From an uncultured Bacillus sp. (GTDB taxonomy: Bacteria > Bacillota > Bacilli > Bacillales > Cytobacillaceae), in contig CALCRD010000330.1 of NCBI GenBank assembly GCA_937894355.1, forward strand, positions 1 through 5,850: a DNA stretch of 5,850 nt, written 5' to 3'. The translations under genes and the position numbers were made by a program. Positions 1 through 5,143 of the stretch are shown here, one piece after another (positions within the stretch are counted from its first letter, which is position 1; every line of letters starts with the position of its first letter). The notes below the pieces were generated by a model that saw nothing but the letters and a program-made list of their open reading frames with translations, did not search any database and was not told the origin of the DNA.

Positions 1-2
1 TC

Positions 3-68
3 AGCGTGGCCCAAAGGGAAGATAAACCGATTTTTTTGAGCATTGGCTATTCAACATGCCACTGGTGA
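3..68 (+). pseudogene. YyaL/DUF255 thioredoxin-like fragment, truncated at both ends
   Basis: Frame 3 reads SVAQREDKPIFLSIGYSTCH followed by W and a TGA stop at 66-68. This matches the very conserved N-terminal block of the YyaL/DUF255 (thioredoxin-like, 'spermatogenesis-associated protein 20' type) family, in which the sequence normally continues Cys-His-Val-Met after Cys-His-Trp. Here the reading frame stops exactly where the second cysteine codon (TGY) would be, so the CxxC-like site is destroyed. Intact family members run to roughly 600-700 residues, so nearly the whole protein is missing after this point. The start lies outside the window. I infer a gene broken by recombination or by insertion of the island. 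Family recognition is firm; the cause of the break is not. Confidence 0.75.
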
Positions 69-117
69 AAAGTTTTGGATTGAACCTATTTATGGTTTTA
101 GAAATTCAACAGATTAA
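55..117 (+). pseudogene. C-terminal tail of a second small gene, possibly DUF4160-like
   Basis: In a different frame from the YyaL fragment, bases 55-117 read HATGEKFWIEPIYGFRNSTD and then TAA. The frame is closed upstream by TGA at 37-39, so no full gene exists. The phrase EKFWIEP resembles the 'KFWLEP' segment of DUF4160 proteins, which are often found with toxin-antitoxin-like DUF2442 partners, but 20 residues is too little to be certain. It directly adjoins and overlaps the end of the YyaL fragment, which suggests two unrelated genes were joined here. Confidence 0.3.
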
Positions 118-131
118 CTCCTCCTGCTTAT

Positions 132-169
132 TAAAAACGAGATACATTTTTTTACTAATATGTATTCTC
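132..169 (-). terminator. Probable rho-independent terminator of the DUF262-HEPN operon
   Basis: On the minus strand GAGAATACAT (169-160) can pair with ATGTATCTC (147-139), with one bulged A, across a 12-base loop. It is followed by G and TTTTT (137-133). It lies about 40 bases after the HEPN stop codon. A second small hairpin, ACATAA-att-TTATGT (187-201), sits between but lacks a U tract. The long loop and AT-rich stem make it a modest terminator. Confidence 0.5.
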
Positions 170-208
170 TAAGGTCATTTAACATAACATAAATTTTATG
201 TATTACTG

Positions 209-841
209 TTATTTAAGAAAGGTTTTACCTTCAAATGAACTAATTAGAATCTCAAATAATTCGTTCATTAATTCTATTACTACTTCACTTAATTCGTTAA
301 TGACGTCTTGGGTAACTATATGACTTTCGCCGTGGGCAATTATATTTCTAATCATAACCAGTTTATCTATCCTATTTTTAAAAATCTCTTCAGCTAATAA
401 TGGTAAATTGAATCTATAAAGAATATTGTTTATTACTTTGAAAGTAATATTTGATTCTGTGGGTAATTGTGCGGATAATTTTAATTCCGATTTTCTATAA
501 CGATCTAATTCTTTTATGAGCTTCACTTTCTTATCGAAAATAGTTCTACCATTTTGTAGATGGTATTTTATATCAATATCATTCGCTACAATAATTATTG
601 AGATGCTATCTATAGGCAAATTCAGTTTATTTATTTCACTAGTATAAATTGTGAATGCTGTAGAAACAAACCCTTCCCATAAAGCATACATAGCTGGTAT
701 TGAATAGCGAAGCAATACCTCTTTTTGTTTAGTATTAAAAGGGAATAAATATGGTATTGATTTTATTATTGATAATTCCGAAATACGCCAGTTAATATCC
801 TCCAAGAGTCTTTGTTCTAGCTGATTCATAATCGAAATCAT
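209..841 (-). CDS. HEPN-domain protein, MAE_28990/MAE_18760-like, probable RNase
   Basis: This 210-residue, mostly helical protein has no signal peptide or membrane segment. Near the C-terminus it carries R165-N-I-I-A-H170 followed by GE. This fits the Rx4-6H motif that forms the metal-independent RNase site of HEPN domains. An upstream ALWEGFV block (residues 53-59) is typical of the MAE_28990/MAE_18760 HEPN group, whose members are commonly found beside DUF262 genes. The ATG at 841 overlaps the stop of the preceding DUF262 gene as ATGA, so translation is probably coupled. A second ATG at 829 (Met5) is possible, since neither start has a strong ribosome site. By family, such proteins are predicted RNA-cleaving effectors in defence or toxin modules. 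The RNA target, and whether DUF262 inhibits or activates it, cannot be read here. The key R and H are intact, so the protein is probably active. Confidence 0.8.
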   Translation of the reverse strand: MISIMNQLEQRLLEDINWRISELSIIKSIPYLFPFNTKQKEVLLRYSIPAMYALWEGFVSTAFTIYTSEINKLNLPIDSISIIIVANDIDIKYHLQNGRTIFDKKVKLIKELDRYRKSELKLSAQLPTESNITFKVINNILYRFNLPLLAEEIFKNRIDKLVMIRNIIAHGESHIVTQDVINELSEVVIELMNELFEILISSFEGKTFLK

Positions 842-1932
842 CTCTTAAAATATTCAAGTGCAATTTCAAGGCGATTTCTAACTCTAGTTGTACTACTAGC
901 AGATGAACCTGTATTCTCACGAAACCGTGCATTATCCTTTATCTGGTTAATCCTTTCTTCTATTGCATACATATCCTTATTTTCATACTTATCGATAAAG
1001 CTCCCAATACCAACCATTATTGCATCGTATAAAGACGTAGAAAAACCGCCTCTGGAAAATCTAAATATATTTTTCCCTAAAGGTTTAAGAACGAAAACGA
1101 GTCTCATAAAAAGATTTTCTAATTTTTCGAAATCTAAATTATCCTTTTCAATCGAAGATTTCATAAATTTGGTCATGTGTACAGAAATATTATCATGAAT
1201 ATCTTGCCAATCCCATACTAAAGAGGTAAAGCGTAATACCAGTTCCTGTAGATATAATTCTGATAATTGCTTTTCAGTTGGAGAAATCAACTCTATAAAA
1301 TCCTCATCACCTGCCATTTTTTTGAGATAATTATTAAATTTGTCAGAAGTACCTCTAAATATACAATTTCTTATTTCTTGGTCAGTTAAACTCGTACCAC
1401 CTGTATTTAATCTGTTAAACAATTCATAACGCATATCAATTTTGCTATTCCATTTGATAATTTCAACCCTACACGCGGCACGTTTAATATTAAGCTGAAA
1501 TTTTGTTGGAATGTTATTTATACAATAACCTTTTAATGAGTCTATCAAATCCCCTTCACACATTATCCAATTATTTTTATGTTCATTGTACTTCAACATT
1601 CCAAAGAAAGAGAGAATTGTGGAAATTCTCTGGAGTCCATCAACTAATTCCCATTTCCCCTCATTATCTTCGGCAACGAAAATTGGTGGTATTGGTATTC
1701 CTAAGAGTATTGATTCGATGAAACGTGTTTGCTGGTAATTAGACCATCTAAAAAGACGTTGAAAATCCGGATTTATAATGATTTCCTCTCTTTCGTACAT
1801 ACTCATAATTTCACCAAATGACATGTCTAATCTATCAGTAGATAAACTATTCTTTGTTTCTTTTATCTGTTCTTCCAGTTTGATGTTATCTGATGATGAT
1901 TTTTCTATTATTTCATTACCATCTGTAGTCAT
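838..1932 (-). CDS. DUF262 (GmrSD N-terminal/ParB-like) domain protein
   Basis: This cytosolic protein has 364 residues. Residues 37-110 hold the DUF262 hallmarks: INPDFQRLFRW (53-63), FIESILLGIPIPPIF (71-85), and VDGLQR (97-102) followed by IST. The last corresponds to the DGQQR motif of the ParB/Srx-like nuclease-NTPase fold, with Leu replacing the first Gln. A second conserved block, FNRLNTGGTSLTDQEIRN (172-189), is the usual distal DUF262 signature. The C-terminal part is helical and has no HNH (DUF1524) domain, unlike full GmrSD restriction enzymes. I chose the ATG at 1932 over the one at 1965 because GGAGGGG lies seven bases before it and the longer form has no ribosome site. It is the first gene of a two-gene operon with the HEPN gene. 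By family it may sense or cut (modified) nucleic acid and control the HEPN partner. That role is inference. Confidence 0.88.
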   Translation of the reverse strand: MTTDGNEIIEKSSSDNIKLEEQIKETKNSLSTDRLDMSFGEIMSMYEREEIIINPDFQRLFRWSNYQQTRFIESILLGIPIPPIFVAEDNEGKWELVDGLQRISTILSFFGMLKYNEHKNNWIMCEGDLIDSLKGYCINNIPTKFQLNIKRAACRVEIIKWNSKIDMRYELFNRLNTGGTSLTDQEIRNCIFRGTSDKFNNYLKKMAGDEDFIELISPTEKQLSELYLQELVLRFTSLVWDWQDIHDNISVHMTKFMKSSIEKDNLDFEKLENLFMRLVFVLKPLGKNIFRFSRGGFSTSLYDAIMVGIGSFIDKYENKDMYAIEERINQIKDNARFRENTGSSASSTTRVRNRLEIALEYFKR

Positions 1933-2068
1933 ATTTGTACCCCTCCAATAAAAAGTTACCATCAATTACATATTTCGGCATTTAGGAATATTTTCCTCTT
2001 TATTTTCATGAAATAATGCTAGAACCATTAAAGAACTGCCGTTTGGGAATATTTTACCGTTACATAGG
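1933..2068 (-). promoter_or_regulatory. Leader of the DUF262-HEPN operon with ribosome site and two direct repeats
   Basis: This 136-base gap lies between the ribbon-helix-helix gene and the DUF262 gene. On the minus strand it ends with GGAGGGG seven bases before the DUF262 ATG, a strong ribosome site. It contains two near-identical direct repeats, TTTAGGAATATTTT (1981-1994) and TTTGGGAATATTTT (2042-2055), 61 bases apart start to start. I found no convincing -35/-10 pair, so the operon may have a weak or activator-dependent promoter here, or may be read through from the upstream gene. Confidence 0.5.
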
Positions 2069-2362
2069 CTATAAATAAACATCCTTTTCTTTATACTTTT
2101 CCATGAACTCTAGTAGAGCAACTCCTAATAAATCCTTCTTATAAAACCCCAATTGGTTTTCGCAAAACTGGCTGAATTCTTTCCAGATCTTTTCATTAAT
2201 TCGTATTGTTACTCTGATTTCTTTACCTGATGGAATTTCAGCAATTAGTTTATTTGAAGTCTGGTAGGGTATGGATTCCTCAGAAGCTAAATACCTTCTA
2301 ATTAATTCTTCAATTCTAATAAGCCTTTCTTTAATCTCCGTAGTTGTTAAGGGGTTGGTCAT
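2069..2362 (-). CDS. Small ribbon-helix-helix-like protein, possibly 5'-truncated
   Basis: This is a 97-residue protein I do not recognise by name. The N-terminal third (TTTEIKERLIRIEELIRRYL) is a charged helix, likely a coiled coil. The C-terminal half reads RVTIRINEKIWKEFSQFCE and then FYKKDLLGVALLEFMEKY: one strand followed by two helices, the order of a CopG/MetJ ribbon-helix-helix DNA-binding fold. The ATG at 2362 is the first possible start. It has only a weak upstream GATGAAG, and the frame stays open and protein-like for another 31 codons upstream without a start codon. This suggests the true gene was longer and a frameshift separated its first part. It could be an orphan antitoxin, a partition accessory protein or a repressor. 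It shares its strand with the DUF262 operon 136 bases downstream, so it could be its regulator, but nothing proves that. Confidence 0.6.
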   Translation of the reverse strand: MTNPLTTTEIKERLIRIEELIRRYLASEESIPYQTSNKLIAEIPSGKEIRVTIRINEKIWKEFSQFCENQLGFYKKDLLGVALLEFMEKYKEKDVYL

Positions 2363-2608
2363 TACTTCATCATTAAAAACATATTGTTTAGTCTTTTTAT
2401 CAAAAACATATCCTGCTACTTTAAAAGGAGACTTGAACGGGCGATTGGGATTTTTTAGCTATAGAAGTTAAGGTTTCTCCACTTCTTAACAGGGCATTTA
2501 CGAACATTACTCTTTGTTTCGATATTCATCTTTAAAAATTGACCGGGCGGTAATAACAATAACCCCATCCTCCCCGTTTGTAATACTTGACAGAAATTGG
2601 AATGTAAC
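2363..2608 (-). pseudogene. Decayed, frameshifted upstream part of the RHH-like gene
   Basis: Three overlapping minus-strand stretches look like pieces of one protein. Bases 2608-2507 read VTFQFLSSITNGEDGVIVIT and continue to a TAA. Bases 2525-2421 include MFVNALLRSGETLTSIAKKS. Bases 2456-2363 read NPNRPFKSPFKVAGYVFDKK, enter the ATG of the RHH-like gene in frame, and have no start codon. The switch from the second to the third stretch would occur at a six-A run (2456-2451 on this strand), a typical slippage or indel site. A corrected frame beginning at the ATG at 2507 would give a protein of roughly 145 residues. No family could be assigned. The promoter and operator of the plus-strand controller gene lie on top of the distal piece, consistent with decay after a rearrangement. 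Confidence 0.35.
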
Positions 2609-2615
2609 TTATAGT
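2587..2615 (+). promoter_or_regulatory. Sigma-A-type promoter of the controller gene
   Basis: TTGACA (2587-2592) is a perfect -35 box. After exactly 17 bases comes TATAGT (2610-2615), a five-of-six -10 box. The predicted start is near 2622, giving a leader of about 30 bases before the ATG at 2654. The -10 box lies wholly inside the left half of the C-box, so bound controller protein should block this promoter. A second, weaker -10 (TAATAT, 2637-2642) just before the ATG could give a leaderless, controller-dependent transcript. Confidence 0.8.
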
Positions 2616-2631
2616 CTGTAGACTTATAGTA
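2606..2631 (+). promoter_or_regulatory. C-box operator of restriction-modification controller type
   Basis: Two 11-base sites, AACTTATAGTC (2606-2616) and GACTTATAGTA (2621-2631), are separated by TGTA, giving 15 bases centre to centre. This is the arrangement and almost the exact sequence of operators bound by controller (C) proteins such as C.Esp1396I, where GACTTATAGTC and a similar copy flank a four-base spacer. A further TAAGTC at 2647-2652 forms an inverted repeat with GACTTA at 2621. The site lies just upstream of a C-like protein gene, so autoregulation is the natural reading. Confidence 0.8.
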
Positions 2632-2653
2632 TACAGTAATATACGTTAAGTCT

Positions 2654-2869
2654 ATGGATATTCAAGTTAAATTTGGTAAAGCAATTAGAGAATACCGCAT
2701 AAAGAAGGGGATTTCGCAAGAACAACTGGCTGAGTTGTGCGGGTTACATAGGACTTACATCAGTGATGTTGAGCGTGGTGAACGAAATGTATCTTTGCTT
2801 AATATAGAGAAGATATGTAAAGCGTTGGGGGTAAAAATAAGTACTGTCTTTGAATATTTAAAGCTTTAA
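2654..2869 (+). CDS. Controller (C)-type HTH_XRE transcription regulator
   Basis: This is a 71-residue, single-domain Xre/Cro-type helix-turn-helix protein. The HTH covers about residues 21-40 (SQEQLAELCGLHRTYISDVE), followed by RGERNVSLLNIEKICKALGV (41-60), the part most typical of restriction-modification controller proteins. These act as homodimers that first activate and then repress their own promoter, delaying the restriction enzyme until methylation is done. The gene lies directly behind a matching C-box. The ATG at 2654 has hardly any ribosome site (TTAAG at best), consistent with the leaderless C transcripts known for such systems. No methyltransferase or restriction endonuclease is visible next to it, so it is an orphan or serves another module. 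A terminator follows at 2905-2930. Confidence 0.88.
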   Translation: MDIQVKFGKAIREYRIKKGISQEQLAELCGLHRTYISDVERGERNVSLLNIEKICKALGVKISTVFEYLKL

Positions 2870-2904
2870 CGGAACAAATAAAAATTCATATTCTAATACC
2901 TGTT

Positions 2905-2930
2905 AAACTCGCTAAATTGCGGGTTTTTAT
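2905..2930 (+). terminator. Rho-independent terminator after the controller gene
   Basis: AAACTCGC (2905-2912) pairs with GCGGGTTT (2919-2926), with one G-U pair, across the six-base loop TAAATT. The stem runs into TTTTTATTATT. It lies 36 bases after the stop codon of the controller gene and probably separates it from the downstream DUF5986-ImmA operon. Confidence 0.65.
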
Positions 2931-2948
2931 TATTCGTATCTCTTCATT

Positions 2949-3067
2949 TCCCACAATAGACGTATTGTATGATTAATTAGCTAAATTGTGCCGCAGGAAA
3001 AGACACAATAATAAAAATATAGGGACGGGATTGACATAATTTAATAAATGTCCCACAATGAACGTAT
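2949..3067 (+). promoter_or_regulatory. Operator region with repeated ACAAT/ATTGT sites upstream of the DUF5986 gene
   Basis: The sequence TCCCACAATAGACGTAT (2949-2965) is repeated as TCCCACAATGAACGTAT (3051-3067), matching at 15 of 17 positions. The first copy contains the perfect palindrome ACAATA-gacg-TATTGT (2953-2968). A further inverted pair, ATTGTG (2985-2990) and CACAAT (3004-3009), lies between them. The second copy overlaps the -10 region of the putative promoter below. This layout suits cooperative binding of a dimeric repressor, plausibly the HTH domain of the ImmA/IrrE protein encoded in the same operon. Confidence 0.5.
3031..3059 (+). promoter_or_regulatory. Putative promoter of the DUF5986-ImmA operon
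   Basis: TTGACA (3031-3036) is a perfect -35 box. It is followed after 17 bases by CACAAT (3054-3059), which matches four of six -10 positions. Transcription would start near 3066, downstream of the ATG at 3058. This supports the later ATG at 3094 as the true start. The weak -10 is part of a repeated operator sequence, so the promoter is probably repressible. Confidence 0.55.
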
Positions 3068-3093
3068 ATTATTTTTGGGGGTATACATTAATT

Positions 3094-3870
3094 ATGAAAA
3101 AGAAACAAATTAAAATATCGGCTAGCGAGGATTTTATTCATAAAGTAGCACAGTGCATTGCAGATGCTGTTGGAGATGATATTAAAGAAAACTCTTATGG
3201 ATTACCAACTCAAAATGGAACACCAGGTCGAATATGGGATCTTATACATAGAAATGTTATCAATACTTTCAATTTGGATAATATAATTGCCAAACCCACA
3301 AAGAGGGGAGGATGGGGATTAGTACCTATCTTCGATAAAAAGACGGGTTTTATATATACCCTAATGAGAGAAAAAAGATTTGATGAAATTAAGAAAGAAC
3401 TTCCTACCAGAAGAAGAGCCAATTATACGGATGCTTTAACAAATCATTTGAATAAAAATCTACGTCCAGCCGAAAAGCAATTATTATTATTTCCGACCAA
3501 GAAGAGATTTGAGGATCAAGAATACATTAAGAGGACCGTTGATAAGATATTCGAAGATTTGTCTATACCCGGAGAAATTGTTAAGCGACATGCGATTATA
3601 TTGTTTGACAGTAACCATTATGAATTACTATCACTGCGGTGCTGTATAGTTAACAGTAATTTAGAGATTGTAACTAGTGAAAATTGGAGTAAATATATTA
3701 AACATTCCGAAAGTACTATCGTTGATAAAGTAGTAGATAGTACATCACAGTTTAATAATCCTACAGCAAATTTAAGTTTGACTCAGAAGGCTAAGGATAG
3801 AAAAGGACAAAAGAAGTTACCGAAAATCAGAAAACACAGCAAAAATTCTGAAGAAAAGAATGATAACTAA
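3094..3870 (+). CDS. DUF5986-like protein, first gene of an operon with HTH-ImmA/IrrE
   Basis: From this start the protein has 258 residues and is basic and soluble. It has a conserved-looking core GRIWDLIHRNV (45-55) and RGGWGLVPIFDKKTGFIYTL (71-90) followed by MREKRF. It ends in a Lys/Arg-rich, probably disordered tail (about 230-258). The core pattern resembles DUF5986, a family of unknown function; I recognise it from memory and not from a search. The ATG at 3058 lies inside the predicted promoter and has no ribosome site. The ATG at 3094 follows GGGGG by 12 bases and gives the Lys-rich start MKKKQIK, so I prefer it. The HTH-ImmA/IrrE gene follows after 46 bases, implying co-transcription. 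In such pairs one partner is often the toxin or effector and the other the regulator. The basic tail hints at nucleic-acid contact. A RosmerTA-like arrangement is possible but unproven. Confidence 0.6.
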   Translation: MKKKQIKISASEDFIHKVAQCIADAVGDDIKENSYGLPTQNGTPGRIWDLIHRNVINTFNLDNIIAKPTKRGGWGLVPIFDKKTGFIYTLMREKRFDEIKKELPTRRRANYTDALTNHLNKNLRPAEKQLLLFPTKKRFEDQEYIKRTVDKIFEDLSIPGEIVKRHAIILFDSNHYELLSLRCCIVNSNLEIVTSENWSKYIKHSESTIVDKVVDSTSQFNNPTANLSLTQKAKDRKGQKKLPKIRKHSKNSEEKNDN

Positions 3871-3916
3871 TAATCCTTATAATTTGTAGCAGTTTAATTG
3901 AAAGGCAGGATTATTT

Positions 3917-5074
3917 ATGGATATAAAAAAATTTAACGGAGATAGGTTGAAGTCTGCCCGGATTTATAGGGGATTAAATGTTGCTGAATTGGCGGAAAAA
4001 CTGGAACTTCAAAGACAAACTGTTTCTATGTATGAAAACAACAAATTGACAAACCCTGAATATAAGACCATTAAAAAAATGAGTGATGTTTTGGATTTTC
4101 CAGTTGATTTTTTCCTGGAAAAAGACAATATAGAATTCACTCAAGGATCAACCTATTTTAGAGCTTTATTAAGCACTAACAAGAAATACAGAAACCAACA
4201 AATAAAGAAGATGGATTTTATATCTATCATTTATTTATTTCTAAGGGAATATATAGAGTTTCCTCGGCTAAAACTTCCCCAGTTTGACGAAGGGATGAAC
4301 ATAAGTGATGTAGCTATATCGCTTAGGAAAGAATGGGGTTTGGGCGAAGGACCAGTCGATAATATTATTTATCAAGCTGAGCAAAATGGTATACTTATTA
4401 CTCGTTTTGATACAGATATAGATGATATTGATGCCTTTAGTCAAATGGTTAATATAGATAATAGTGATCCTATATATATCATTGGTTACTCCAAGAACAA
4501 AGGCACAGCATCAAGAATCCATTTTGATATCAGCCATGAGATTGGGCACATTTTACTGCATGAATGGAGTGAAGATATAGAAACCTTATCAAAAGAAGAA
4601 TTTAAAGAACGTGAAATGCAGGCTAATCAGTTTGCCTCTGCTTTTTTATTACCCGAAGAAGCTTTTAAGAAAGATATAGGCATCTATGCTAATAGATTGA
4701 TGTATTATGTTGAACTTAAGAAAAAATGGAAAGTATCAATATCTGCAATGATAAGAAGATCATATGATCTAGAATTAATCGATTATAACGGTTATCAGCA
4801 TCTAATGAGAGCTATGCAAAAGAAGGGTTGGCGAAAAGAGGAACCTCTAGACGATGTTCTAATTACTTCAGCCCCTTCATTGTTGAAAACATCCATAAAA
4901 ATGCTCCTTGAAGAAGACATTTTAACACCTAACGAAATAATGGAGGAATTAGAGGAGAATTATCATCTTAGTATCAATCCAAGAGAAATAGAATTACTTT
5001 TAGATTTACCAAAAGATACCTTGAAAAAAACCAATATTATTCCAATGCATAAATTAAATATTAAGAATAAATGA
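3917..5074 (+). CDS. HTH_XRE-ImmA/IrrE (COG2856) zinc metallopeptidase-regulator
   Basis: This is a 385-residue cytosolic protein. Residues 7-65 form an Xre-type HTH (LKSARIYRGLNVAELAEKLE with recognition helix around 32-41). A helical linker leads to the ImmA/IrrE peptidase domain. That domain contains H207-E-I-G-H211 (HExxH zinc site) and the downstream EREMQANQFASAFLLP block (231-246), in which E233 is the likely third zinc ligand. The active site looks intact. The last about 80 residues are an extra helical C-terminal region. Relatives cleave repressors (ImmA on ImmR, IrrE on DdrO) or act as regulatory halves of toxin-antitoxin-like defence pairs. The start ATG is preceded by AAAGGCAGG about seven bases upstream. 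It follows the DUF5986 gene closely. I infer that it represses the operon through its HTH and may process its partner or itself on stress. Confidence 0.9.
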   Translation: MDIKKFNGDRLKSARIYRGLNVAELAEKLELQRQTVSMYENNKLTNPEYKTIKKMSDVLDFPVDFFLEKDNIEFTQGSTYFRALLSTNKKYRNQQIKKMDFISIIYLFLREYIEFPRLKLPQFDEGMNISDVAISLRKEWGLGEGPVDNIIYQAEQNGILITRFDTDIDDIDAFSQMVNIDNSDPIYIIGYSKNKGTASRIHFDISHEIGHILLHEWSEDIETLSKEEFKEREMQANQFASAFLLPEEAFKKDIGIYANRLMYYVELKKKWKVSISAMIRRSYDLELIDYNGYQHLMRAMQKKGWRKEEPLDDVLITSAPSLLKTSIKMLLEEDILTPNEIMEELEENYHLSINPREIELLLDLPKDTLKKTNIIPMHKLNIKNK

Positions 5075-5076
5075 TC

Positions 5077-5097
5077 GGTCTTATCCCCTCATACACA
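5077..5097. repeat. Left copy of imperfect inverted repeat flanking the toxin-antitoxin pair
   Basis: GGTCTTATCC (5077-5086) and ATACACA (5091-5097) reappear in reverse complement as TGTGTAT (5786-5792) and GGATAAGACC (5800-5809). The inner spacing differs: four bases here against seven at the right. The copy starts three bases after the stop codon of the ImmA/IrrE gene. It may be a terminal repeat of a mobile cassette or a relic of an insertion sequence end. Confidence 0.5.
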
Positions 5098-5113
5098 GAG
5101 ATAAACATAGAAA

Positions 5114-5134
5114 AGACCTCTGCAAGAGAGGTCT
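5114..5134. terminator. Bidirectional rho-independent terminator between convergent operons
   Basis: AGACCTCT (5114-5121) pairs perfectly with AGAGGTCT (5127-5134) over the five-base loop GCAAG. On the minus strand it is followed by TTTTC and serves the toxin gene, which ends at 5144. On the plus strand it is followed by CTTTAATTATT and can also stop transcription from the ImmA/IrrE operon ending at 5074. Confidence 0.75.
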
Positions 5135-5143
5135 CTTTAATTA

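Noticed and set aside
187..201. Hairpin ACATAA-att-TTATGT after the HEPN gene as the main terminator
   Set aside because: The stem is short, contains a single G-C pair per arm and has no U tract. The hairpin at 132-169 fits better.
1503..1721. Plus-strand open frame of 72 codons inside the DUF262 gene
   Set aside because: It lies wholly antisense to a strongly supported gene, has no ribosome site and no recognisable domain.
2271..2471. Plus-strand open frame of 66 codons over the RHH-like gene and its upstream part
   Set aside because: It is antisense to protein-like sequence, has low-complexity content and no family resemblance.
2363..2608. A ParA partition gene remnant upstream of the RHH-like protein
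   Set aside because: ParA followed by a small RHH protein is a common order, but I see no Walker A/B motif in the fragments, so the identity is not supported.
3210..3422. Minus-strand hydrophobic open frame of 70 codons inside the DUF5986-like gene
   Set aside because: It is an antisense shadow with no ribosome site. Its hydrophobicity follows from the complementary codons of a Lys/Arg-rich protein.
2654..5074. A classical restriction-modification operon behind the C-type regulator
   Set aside because: Neither downstream protein shows methyltransferase motifs (no FxGxG or DPPY/NPPF) or a PD-(D/E)xK restriction endonuclease pattern, so only the controller part is present.
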